49,249 bases of DNA from Butyrivibrio sp. LB2008 (GTDB taxonomy: Bacteria > Bacillota > Clostridia > Lachnospirales > Lachnospiraceae): positions 1 to 49,249 of the forward strand of contig NZ_KK211307.1 of the NCBI RefSeq assembly GCF_000621565.1. The letters run 5' to 3'. Made by a program: the position numbers and the translations under genes. Positions 41,692 to 48,986 of the stretch are shown here, piece by piece. Position 1 is the first letter of the stretch. Each line of letters begins with the position of its first letter. The notes beneath the pieces were generated by a model. It worked only from the letters and a program-made list of their open reading frames with translations, was not told the DNA's origin and made no database searches.

Positions 41692-43390
41692 GCGTTGTCT
41701 GTTCTTCTTTCATTAATTCGTTATAAGCGACCTTTCCCACCAAGGTCTTGGGGAGATCGGTCCTAAATTCATATTCAAAAGGCCATGAATATTTGGCAAG
41801 ATTTTTTTCGCAATGTTCTCTTATTGAGCGCATCACGTCATCACTTGCGGTTATGCCGTTTTTTAGGACTATAAATGCCTTTGCGACTTGTATTTTATAA
41901 GGGTGATCGATACCGATCACGCAAGACATCAGTACGTCAGGGTGCGAGTCTATCACGTTTTCGATATATTGCGGATAGATGCAATAACCGGAGCTTACAA
42001 TGAGTCTTTTAAGTCTTTGCTTAAAATACACAAAGCCGTCCGCGTCCATATACCCGAGATCACCTGTATGAAGCCATGAAAGGCCGTCCTCATGAATCTT
42101 TATGGCTGCATCTGTTTCTGACTGATCGCCCAGGTAACCTTTCATAACGGTAGGACCGCTTAAGACGATCTCACCTTCTTCGCCGTAAGGAAGCTCTGTT
42201 GTTGTCTTGGGCTTTACTATTTTGTAATAGGTATCTGGATAGGGTATTCCGATACTTCCTTCGCGGTACTGATCTATCGGAGTAATGCAGCTTCCGGTAA
42301 CGCACTCGGTAAGGCCGTAGCCTTCGCGAACCTGGGTATTTGAGCCGTGCTCGTGCAAAAAATCATCTATCTTTTTCTTGAGACTGACTGAGAGGGAATC
42401 GCCGCCTGAAATGACGCACTTTAAGAAAGACAGATCATAGCCGTCTAAATTCTTGTTCCGAAGCAGTGCTTCATATAAAGTCGGAACACCGGCAATGACA
42501 TTTGGTCTGTATTTTTTGAGTAATTTATCAAAGGTTTTAATACTGAAAGTCGGGAGTAATATTGATGTCATACCGTGATATTGAGCGGTATGGATGCAAA
42601 TACCCAGACCAAAACCGTGAAAAACGGGCATTATGGCTAAAATTTTATCTTTCGGATCCAAACAGGCACATGCTTCGATTCCTTGCATCGCAAGCGCATT
42701 GAAATTCAGATTCGTAAGTTCTATTCCTTTCGGGTAACCGGTAGTTCCGCCGCTGTATAATATTGCAGCTACTTCGGCGCCTTTGGAATTACAGGTCGAA
42801 TGATCTGTATTGCCCTGACCTGATCTTATAAGGTCTTTCCATTTGAGCATGGAATCATTTTTTTCTAATTTAATTTTCCTGCCTTTTGTGAGCATGTACA
42901 AAACTTTCATGTACAAAGGCATTGAATCGGCAACAGAAACCAAAATGATCTTTTTTAGCCCGGTTTCATGGGATATATGATTGATCTTGTTAAAGGCAAG
43001 GTCGATCGTGATTATGTATTTGCTGTCTGATATGTTTATGAAGTATTTTATCTCGGGCTCTGCGGATAAAGGATGTATCATGTTTGCAACCGCACCGATC
43101 TTGTTTAGGGCATAGAAGCTTATGATCGCTTCCGGTGTGTTGGGCATGCAGATGCTTACTTTATCTTTGGGGCCGATGCCTAAATTTCTGAATGAGCGCG
43201 CACACAGGTCGATCTGATCCAGAAACTGTCTGTAGGTCTTTTTATTGCCGAAATAGTTATAACTTATGTTGTCCGGGTGACTGCCGGCAGTCTGCTCAAG
43301 CAGCTCAAACAAAGATATGTCGGGATAATCCAGGTGCTCTTTTATTCCGTTGTAAAAACGGTACCAGGGAGTTTTAACTGTATTTGTCAT
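41684..43390 (-). CDS. AMP-dependent acyl-CoA synthetase/ligase
   Basis: 568 aa, ANL superfamily. P-loop YSGGTTGYPKGIELTN, adenylate motif GYGLTECVTG, WLHTGDLGYMDADGFVYF hinge, and the catalytic C-terminal Lys in LPKTLVGKVAYNEL. The fatty-acid-activating FadD-like group fits best. It would supply acyl-CoA or acyl-AMP to the adjacent PlsC and perhaps to the permuted papain-fold protein. GTGAGGA lies upstream of the ATG. It is 15 bp after plsC and overlaps the radical SAM gene by 8 bp. Confidence 0.92.
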   Translation of the reverse strand: MTNTVKTPWYRFYNGIKEHLDYPDISLFELLEQTAGSHPDNISYNYFGNKKTYRQFLDQIDLCARSFRNLGIGPKDKVSICMPNTPEAIISFYALNKIGAVANMIHPLSAEPEIKYFINISDSKYIITIDLAFNKINHISHETGLKKIILVSVADSMPLYMKVLYMLTKGRKIKLEKNDSMLKWKDLIRSGQGNTDHSTCNSKGAEVAAILYSGGTTGYPKGIELTNLNFNALAMQGIEACACLDPKDKILAIMPVFHGFGLGICIHTAQYHGMTSILLPTFSIKTFDKLLKKYRPNVIAGVPTLYEALLRNKNLDGYDLSFLKCVISGGDSLSVSLKKKIDDFLHEHGSNTQVREGYGLTECVTGSCITPIDQYREGSIGIPYPDTYYKIVKPKTTTELPYGEEGEIVLSGPTVMKGYLGDQSETDAAIKIHEDGLSWLHTGDLGYMDADGFVYFKQRLKRLIVSSGYCIYPQYIENVIDSHPDVLMSCVIGIDHPYKIQVAKAFIVLKNGITASDDVMRSIREHCEKNLAKYSWPFEYEFRTDLPKTLVGKVAYNELMKEEQTTHE

Positions 43391-43405
43391 ACTTAATCCT
43401 CACGG

Positions 43406-43996
43406 TTATTTCCTGTTATCGAGTATCAGCTGTTTTACTGTTTCGAATAATAAGACGTTTGCCTCTTCAACACTTAGAGCTGAAACATCCAAGGGCTTAC
43501 CGAATACGATCTTCAGGTCTTTACTTCTGAATCTGTAGTCGCCGGTAATAGAGTAGGGGATTATCATGCTGTTTGTCTTTTTGGCCATTACGACCGCGCC
43601 GAATTTAAAGGGTAGCAGTACTTCGTCTGTGTAATTACGCTTTGCTTCCGGTGACAGATTTATCAGATTGCCTTCTTTCAGGTAATCGATGGCACTGTTA
43701 AGCGCTTCTTTGTTATGCTCGGCATGCAGGTCGACGGGAATCGTTCCGATTGCTTTGAAAAAACCTCCGAACGGGCCGTCGTGCAAATCCTTTTTGGCGA
43801 GAGTATGAACGACTCTGCCGGTACAGGCATCTACCAGGATAGGATCGAGGGCATGCTTGTGATTGCCTGCGATAACAGCGCTTCCTTCACTTGGAATATA
43901 ATCTTTATTCACAATGGTCGGATTATAATAAAGTTTAAAAATAGGTCTGATAAGAGGCTGTATTATTTTATACAGAAAAGCGTCTTTGTTCTTCAT
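43406..43996 (-). CDS. PlsC-like 1-acylglycerol-3-phosphate acyltransferase
   Basis: 196 aa. Catalytic HX4D is H46-D51 in AGNHKHALDP. The glycerophosphate-binding motif appears as INLSPEAKRNYT in place of FPEGTRS, a permitted variant. The last motif is IIPYSITG. It would acylate a lysolipid, glycerol-type acceptor or lyso-phosphonolipid. It is the second gene of the operon, 16 bp after the tail-repeat protein. Confidence 0.9.
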   Translation of the reverse strand: MKNKDAFLYKIIQPLIRPIFKLYYNPTIVNKDYIPSEGSAVIAGNHKHALDPILVDACTGRVVHTLAKKDLHDGPFGGFFKAIGTIPVDLHAEHNKEALNSAIDYLKEGNLINLSPEAKRNYTDEVLLPFKFGAVVMAKKTNSMIIPYSITGDYRFRSKDLKIVFGKPLDVSALSVEEANVLLFETVKQLILDNRK

Positions 43997-44012
43997 AGAC
44001 CACCTGTTTTAT

Positions 44013-45263
44013 TTATCCGTAGTAATTATTATTGTTGTTGTTGTTATTCATCTGCTGATCGTTGTAGTAGTTGTTATCCGGCTGCTGGCCGTTGTAGTAG
44101 TTATTGTTATTTGCGGGTTGTTCGTTGTAATAGTTGTTGTTAGCCTGCTGATCGTTGTAGTAATTGTTGTTTATCTGCTGGTCATTGTAGTAACCGTTAT
44201 TATTCATCTGCTGATCGTTGTAGAAAGTATTGTTGTTCATCTGCTGTCCGTTGTAGTAAGTATTATTGTTTGCGGACTGCTCATCGTACCACCCTGTTGA
44301 CTGGAGGATAGTCTGGGGCTTTTTGTTGCTGATGACAACTTTGACCACTACTGCGACAATGATCACAAACACTGCTCCAAAGAAAATCCTTCCTGCCCAG
44401 TAATAGGGATTGGAAAAGAGCTCGTCGTCTGACTGGCCGATTCCGGGACGGCTGTTAAAAAATGCGTTCATGTCGATTGTCTGCTGGCTGCTTATATCCT
44501 GATAAGTCTCATAGGTGTCTGTGTTATTTACAGCCTGATCAACATCTTCAGGTGAACCCGAACCCTGTGCCGGAGCGGGCTGCGAACCTCCGGAATATCC
44601 GGGTGCTCCTGATGCGAGATTCGTAAATGTTGTGCCTTTTATGAGTTCTTCGGAATATTTCCTGAGTTCTCCCATACCTACACCTTGCTTATCACTTTTT
44701 ACATTAAAATAATATGATCTTCCATGGAACATTGTTGAGAGCGAATATACACTCATCACTTCTCCGTCGTCGGTATATGTCGTCGAAAGTCCCATGTACT
44801 TGTTGCCGTTAATGGTGCAGACCTGGTCAAAAGTAGTTACATCATTCTTGCTCGCACCGTAGGATGTAGCTGATGAAGCCAGATCCTGAGCAATTTCTTC
44901 AATCTCTTCGTCGGTTAGCATATTTATGTTGGCCTGAGATGAAACGGTGATGCTGGATATTGATGCTTCATAATAACAATCTCTTTTCAGCATGACGGCA
45001 TCAACATATGTATCGTTGTTTCTTAGTGAGTTCATAAGTTTTTCGGAGGATATTCCGTATTCATCTATATTTTTACGATATGATCTCTGTCTGTCAAAAA
45101 GGAAATCATATTGTGCCGGAACATTAACCTCTATGCCAATCTCAGGTACCTTTACTATATTTTCATCTATATTTCCGTTAGCGGCTGCATTGGATGCGAT
45201 TGGCTGTGCCATGAATAAAACAGCACCCATTAATGCTGATGCAATTTTAATTATATTTTTCAT
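44013..45263 (-). CDS. Secreted/membrane protein with Asn/Tyr/Gln-rich repeat tail
   Basis: 416 aa, no family recognised. A signal peptide (IIKIASALMGAVLFMA, cleavage near SNAAA) leads to a ~210-residue outer domain (VNVPAQYDFLFDRQRSYRKN), a Pro/Ser/Gly linker and a membrane helix (FFGAVFVIIVAVVVKVVI) near residues 292-313. The cytoplasmic tail (~326-416) is eight units of the type YYN(D/G/E)QQxNNN, ending in a run of eight Asn. The tail is prion-like in composition and could condense or bind other operon products, by inference. ATG 45263 has GAGGAA upstream. A start at 45314 would add a less typical leader. It is 16 bp before plsC. Confidence 0.8.
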   Translation of the reverse strand: MKNIIKIASALMGAVLFMAQPIASNAAANGNIDENIVKVPEIGIEVNVPAQYDFLFDRQRSYRKNIDEYGISSEKLMNSLRNNDTYVDAVMLKRDCYYEASISSITVSSQANINMLTDEEIEEIAQDLASSATSYGASKNDVTTFDQVCTINGNKYMGLSTTYTDDGEVMSVYSLSTMFHGRSYYFNVKSDKQGVGMGELRKYSEELIKGTTFTNLASGAPGYSGGSQPAPAQGSGSPEDVDQAVNNTDTYETYQDISSQQTIDMNAFFNSRPGIGQSDDELFSNPYYWAGRIFFGAVFVIIVAVVVKVVISNKKPQTILQSTGWYDEQSANNNTYYNGQQMNNNTFYNDQQMNNNGYYNDQQINNNYYNDQQANNNYYNEQPANNNNYYNGQQPDNNYYNDQQMNNNNNNNNYYG

Positions 45264-45302
45264 TTTTTTCCTCGTCAAAATTATAATAATTAATCTTTTT
45301 AT

Positions 45303-45331
45303 AACATAACACAAGTTTGTTAAATTAGCAA
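45303..45331 (-). promoter_or_regulatory. Candidate promoter of the phosphonate operon
   Basis: On the minus strand TTGCTA (45331-45326) and TATGTT (45308-45303) are 17 bp apart, ~40 bp before ATG 45263. This is the only reasonable sigma-A-like pair in the divergent gap (45264-45532), but both boxes are imperfect. Confidence 0.35.
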
Positions 45332-45468
45332 TAATATTATCGGATTTGTGATTTTGAGTGGAAATCGTTGAGATTTAGTTGAATGCTGAGATTTTGCAGG
45401 ATAACAGAGAGTTAACAAAAGGTTGTTTTTGGGGTAGAAAAAATTTTTTTGCCGCACAGTAGGTAACC

Positions 45469-45502
45469 TTGACAGCCGTAATATTATACGGTATATAATA
45501 TT
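45469..45502 (+). promoter_or_regulatory. Promoter and palindromic operator of the padR operon
   Basis: TTGACA (45469-45474) lies 17 bp before TATATA (45492-45497). The perfect 9-bp inverted repeat AATATTATA-cggta-TATAATATT (45480-45502) spans the -10. PadR proteins commonly bind such AT-rich dyads, so autorepression is likely. Confidence 0.7.
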
Positions 45503-45532
45503 GTATCGAAACAAGTTTAGCGAGGTGAGTGC

Positions 45533-45880
45533 ATGACGTATCAATTAACGGCACCTTTACTCGATGCATGTGTCTTGGGGATTGTCCGAAGTGAAGATTC
45601 ATACGGATATACGCTTACGCAGAAAGTCAGGCAGGTCGTAGATGTCTCGGAATCGACGCTTTATCCGGTGCTCAGACGTTTACAGAAGGCAGATTATCTA
45701 AGGACATATGATGCACCTTATCAGGGGAGAAATCGGAGATATTACGCTATCACTGAAGAAGGTAAAAAAATGCTCGAGTTCTATGAAAGCGAGTGGAATG
45801 AATATAAGGGAAAAATCGACGGCCTTATCAAGGGGACAGGATTGGAGCCGTCGGAGGGAGTAACGGAGGAAAAAGGGTAA
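45533..45880 (+). CDS. PadR-family transcriptional regulator
   Basis: 115 aa. Winged helix with LDACVLGIVRSEDSYGYTLT, ESTLYPVLRRLQKADYL and the YYAITEEGKKML wing, plus a C-terminal helix for dimerisation. This is the short class that controls adjacent DUF1700/DUF4097 membrane genes in Firmicutes. GCGAGGTGAG precedes the ATG. The stop overlaps the next start by 1 bp (TAATG). Confidence 0.93.
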   Translation: MTYQLTAPLLDACVLGIVRSEDSYGYTLTQKVRQVVDVSESTLYPVLRRLQKADYLRTYDAPYQGRNRRYYAITEEGKKMLEFYESEWNEYKGKIDGLIKGTGLEPSEGVTEEKG

Positions 45881-46434
45881 TGAACAAAGAACAGTTTTTG
45901 AAGGAGCTTAATGCAAAGCTTAAATATCTTCCCGAGGCAGACAGAAGTGATGCAATTCGTTTTTATGACGAATATATTTCGGAGATGGAGCTTACGGATG
46001 ATGAGGATGTTGCGGCTAAGCTCGGAACGCCGAAGGAAGTTGCTTCGGACATCATAAGCCAGTGCACTCAGAAACATATGGATAATGTAAGTGAACAGAA
46101 GACAGTAAAGGGAAGTGCCACAACAGCATGGCTTATCATACTCGGTATACTGTCGCTTCCGCTGTCGCTTCCGATCGCGATAGTGGTATTTACGATGATC
46201 TTTGTTTTAATAGTGATGTTTTTTGCGATGCTTGTCGTTGCATTTGTCGGAGCGCTTGCAATTCCGTGGAGCATAGCCGTTCCGGGATTTTCGCAGAAGA
46301 TGTTTACTTTAGGCTACGGCCTTGTATCGCTTGGCGGCGGAATTTTGATGGCCTACGCACTTACGGCTGCGCTTAGAAAATTATTCAGATCTATTGTTTC
46401 AAAAGTTTCAAAGAAGAGAGTGAGGGTTGCATAA
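45880..46434 (+). CDS. DUF1700 (HAAS-domain) membrane protein
   Basis: 184 aa. Residues 1-~65 are the helical HAAS domain (NKEQFLKELNAKLKYLPEAD, then IRFYDEYISEM and AAKLGTPKEVASDI). Two to three membrane helices follow (LIILGILSLPLSLPIAIVVF, FVLIVMFFAMLVVAFVGALA, LGYGLVSLGGGILMAYAL). It is the standard partner of PadR regulators and DUF4097 proteins. It probably senses or signals membrane state. The start touches the padR stop, and the stop is directly followed by the DUF4097 start. Confidence 0.9.
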   Translation: MNKEQFLKELNAKLKYLPEADRSDAIRFYDEYISEMELTDDEDVAAKLGTPKEVASDIISQCTQKHMDNVSEQKTVKGSATTAWLIILGILSLPLSLPIAIVVFTMIFVLIVMFFAMLVVAFVGALAIPWSIAVPGFSQKMFTLGYGLVSLGGGILMAYALTAALRKLFRSIVSKVSKKRVRVA

Positions 46435-47337
46435 ATGAATAAAAAAGTAATTCTTATTGCCGCCGCTTCAATGGTAGTTGCCGGTGCGGTATTCGTGGCT
46501 TGGGGAGTAAAGGGCGGAGCAACTCCCGTCATAATGATTGGTAACAAAAACGTTGAAGACTACAATAGCAGTAAAGAGAACGGAACAATTGATATCTCTG
46601 ATTTTGATACACTAACAATTAACGCTGATTCAGTAGATGTGCGTATTATTGAAGGTGATGAATATAAGCTTGAGTATTATGTAAATAAGGAAAAAATACC
46701 TGAAGTAAGTCAGGACGGTAAGCATTTGACAATCAATCAGCCTGCTGTTAAGCAAGCGTTATACTTTTTTTCATGGGAGTACGCTATAGGTTTTCATGAA
46801 GAATCCAATTATACGATCACTGTACCCAAAGATGCAGCGCCTTTGAATGTTGATATTAAAAACGACTATGATGATATAATTATTGACGGCGTTGATGTGA
46901 ACGGAAGCATTGTGACGGATAGCGACGATGTGGAACTTGAGAATGTTTCATCAAGTGACCTCAGCGTAAAGACTTCGGATGGAGAAATTCGTCTCAATAA
47001 TTCTGAATTTGATAAGCTTACACTTGAGAATTCTGATGAGGAGATGTTTGCCGAAAAGTGCACTATAAATAATCTTGATGCGAAGTCTTCAGGTGATGCG
47101 ATCACACTTAATGATGTCAGGATAAACACAGCAAATCTCGAGGCCGGCAATGATATAAGAATTGATATAGTCGGACCGAATGACTATTCGTTTGACCTTG
47201 TTTCCGACGACGGAGAAGATGTTGTTGTGGGAGAAAATAGGATGGAAGGCTCTTTTAAAGTGGATAATGGAAGCGGCAAGAGCATAACGGCCAGGTCCGA
47301 TTCCGGCGAGGTCAGAGTTTCTTTTTCGGGCGAATGA
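46435..47337 (+). CDS. DUF4097-family beta-repeat protein with N-terminal anchor
   Basis: 300 aa. An N-terminal signal-anchor (KVILIAAASMVVAGAVFVAW) precedes a long right-handed beta structure of short repeats, visible as DFDTLTINADSVDVRIIEGD, DIKNDYDDIIIDGVDVNGSI, DLSVKTSDGEIRLNNSEFDK and NNLDAKSSGDAITLNDVRI. These are typical DUF4097 (adhesin-like) repeats. The protein should lie outside the membrane beside the DUF1700 partner. ATG follows the previous stop with no gap. Terminator hairpin just after the stop. Confidence 0.9.
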   Translation: MNKKVILIAAASMVVAGAVFVAWGVKGGATPVIMIGNKNVEDYNSSKENGTIDISDFDTLTINADSVDVRIIEGDEYKLEYYVNKEKIPEVSQDGKHLTINQPAVKQALYFFSWEYAIGFHEESNYTITVPKDAAPLNVDIKNDYDDIIIDGVDVNGSIVTDSDDVELENVSSSDLSVKTSDGEIRLNNSEFDKLTLENSDEEMFAEKCTINNLDAKSSGDAITLNDVRINTANLEAGNDIRIDIVGPNDYSFDLVSDDGEDVVVGENRMEGSFKVDNGSGKSITARSDSGEVRVSFSGE

Positions 47338-47348
47338 TGAGTGTATTT

Positions 47349-47631
47349 TGAGCGGTGCTTTTTTGCGTCGCTCATTTTTTAATTGAATAGGAAATTCCTA
47401 TTCAATTAAAAACGCTCCGCTATGGATGCGACCGATGCGAAGAAGTATTATGCAAGCTAAAGCTTGCGCGCATCGGCGCGCAAAGAGTTGCAAAGCAACT
47501 CTTTGTTTTTGAATAGGAAATTCCTATTCAATTAAAAATACTCCGCAGAGATGCGCAGCTCGCGGAGTGGTAGATAATTGCTTCGCAATACCGCTCGCGC
47601 GCTAGCATTTCTCGAGCGAAATGCTTTTTTT
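47349..47631. repeat. Hairpin array with a duplicated palindromic element
   Basis: The gap 47338-47746 has no gene. Stems found: TGAGCG/CGCTCA followed by T6 (47349-47380, terminator); an 18-bp-arm perfect palindrome at 47376-47412 centred on TAGGAAATTCCTA; GCAAGCT/AGCTTGC (47452-47467); GCGCGC/GCGCGC (47466-47481); CAAAGAGTTGC/GCAACTCTTTG (47481-47505) followed by T5; a second copy of the palindrome with 11-bp arms (47509-47531); ACTCCGC/GCGGAGT (47540-47568); ATTGC/GCAAT (47577-47589); GCATTTC/GAAATGC (47605-47624) followed by T7 (terminator). The palindrome copies share ~30 identical bases (47383-47412 and 47509-47538). Confidence 0.85.
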
Positions 47632-47686
47632 ATTTGTATTAAAGAAAAAAGTAATAATTTGTACGCAAATTACTCTGTAATCTTCA

Positions 47687-47717
47687 TTGACAGCACTGTA
47701 TCATATTGTATATGATA
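47687..47717 (+). promoter_or_regulatory. Promoter and operator of the DUF4003 gene
   Basis: TTGACA (47687-47692) and TATGAT (47711-47716) are 18 bp apart. TATCATAT-tgt-ATATGATA (47699-47717) is a perfect 8-bp-arm dyad over the -10. The layout is the same as at padR, although the sequence differs. Confidence 0.65.
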
Positions 47718-47746
47718 TTTTGGATAATTGTAGAAGGAGAGAAGCA

Positions 47747-48742
47747 ATGCAGACCGAAGTAATGGAAAAATGTGATCTTTTAGTCCAAAACAGAAATCTG
47801 ATCTACAGAGGATTTATGCTTGAGGACAGCCTTATGCAGGTAATTGCTGCAACTGCTTTTGTTGATCGCGATGAGACAACGGAAGTTAAGGCAATAAAAG
47901 AGTGCAGAAAACTTTTACGTAAAAAACATAGCGCATTTTCATATCTTCGTGGAAATAATGAGCTTTTTATTTCATCCAAAATGGCACTTTCCGATGATCC
48001 GGAGAAGTATCTTAATAATGTCACTGAAATTTATGAAAAACTTCAAAGAGGTAAATTCATTGGTTCGATATTCAGGGTTTTATCCGCTGTGATCATTTGC
48101 GATGCAGGAAAAGCTGATGAGGCGGATGCGATAATAGAAAAGACCGAAGATCTTATGGAAGGCATGAAGTCGGCGCATCCTTTTCTTACCAATGATGAAG
48201 ATACATGCATGGCAGTTCTTCTCGCAATGACCGATAAGAAGACCAAGGATATATTAAAAGAGCTTGAGTCGACTTATCTTGAGATAAAAAATGACTTTAT
48301 GTTATATAAGAATTCAGCATATTCGTTGTGCCAGGTTCTTACGACATTTGACGGAGCATACAAGAAAAAGTGCGACAGGATACGTAAGTTGTCCGATGCA
48401 TTTAATGAAGCGGGGATCAAGTATGGTAAGGAGTACGAGCTTGCATCCATAGGGCTTTTGGTAAATATTCCGATGGAACCTAAGGATATCGTCGCTGAGG
48501 TTGTGGGAACAGCAGAGTATCTTAGAACAAAGCCGGGCTTCAACTTCTGGTATATGACCAAGCAGACTCGTCTTATGTTTGCTGCGCTTATCTTCTCAGC
48601 AGTTCATCTTGACGACAAAGCCAAGGCTGAAGCCACAGTCACCGCCGGCACGCTCACAAGAGTAATAGCCCAGCAGGTAGCAATGCTCGTTGTGGTGGCA
48701 ACTTCCTCGGCGGTTGCGATATCGGCTTCGACTAATAACTGA
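47747..48742 (+). CDS. DUF4003-family protein
   Basis: 331 aa, soluble helical. VQNRNLIYRGFMLEDSLMQV, SYLRGNNELFISSKMALSDD, AHPFLTNDEDTCMAVLLAMT and FNFWYMTKQTRLMFAALIFS are segments typical of DUF4003 proteins of Firmicutes. The last ~25 residues (QVAMLVVVATSSAVAISAS) form a hydrophobic tail that could insert in the membrane. Function unknown. AAGGAGAG precedes ATG 47747. A longer in-frame start at 47687 would begin inside the promoter and is rejected. Confidence 0.88.
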   Translation: MQTEVMEKCDLLVQNRNLIYRGFMLEDSLMQVIAATAFVDRDETTEVKAIKECRKLLRKKHSAFSYLRGNNELFISSKMALSDDPEKYLNNVTEIYEKLQRGKFIGSIFRVLSAVIICDAGKADEADAIIEKTEDLMEGMKSAHPFLTNDEDTCMAVLLAMTDKKTKDILKELESTYLEIKNDFMLYKNSAYSLCQVLTTFDGAYKKKCDRIRKLSDAFNEAGIKYGKEYELASIGLLVNIPMEPKDIVAEVVGTAEYLRTKPGFNFWYMTKQTRLMFAALIFSAVHLDDKAKAEATVTAGTLTRVIAQQVAMLVVVATSSAVAISASTNN

Positions 48743-48758
48743 TGGCTTCGCGGGCGCG

Positions 48759-48943
48759 GGGACGCATTGGTATATATAGGAATGTGCAGTGTACGGCTGC
48801 GCAGTGATTTTCATGGATTAAAAAAACAGGAAATGCCTCTTTTCACTTCGTTCAGAGAAGTCGGCATTTCCTGTTTTTTTAAATCTTGAAAATAATCTTG
48901 CTCGTCCGAAGACTGCACATTCCTATATATACCAACGCGTCCC
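48759..48943. repeat. 185-bp nested palindrome (MITE-like or terminator complex)
   Basis: Outer arms 48759-48790 (starting GGGACGCATTGGTATATATA) and 48912-48943 are inverted repeats matching at 31 of 32 positions. Inner arms TTAAAAAAACAGGAAATGCC (48818-48837) and its complement (48863-48882) match perfectly over 20 bp. Between them ATTTTCA..GATT and AATC..TGAAAAT pair partially, so nearly the whole element folds back on itself. The T7 after the inner stem gives terminator activity on either strand. No target duplication or coding frame is evident. Confidence 0.85.
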
Positions 48944-48986
48944 AGCTGTTCTGTGAATGGAATCAGAATTATGAGGTGGAAGCGAG

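Noticed and set aside
43986..44300. Plus-strand frame rich in Val and Ile, looking like a membrane protein
   Set aside because: It is the antisense of the Asn/Tyr repeat tail (Asn AAC/AAT codons read as Val/Ile on the other strand), with no ribosome site.
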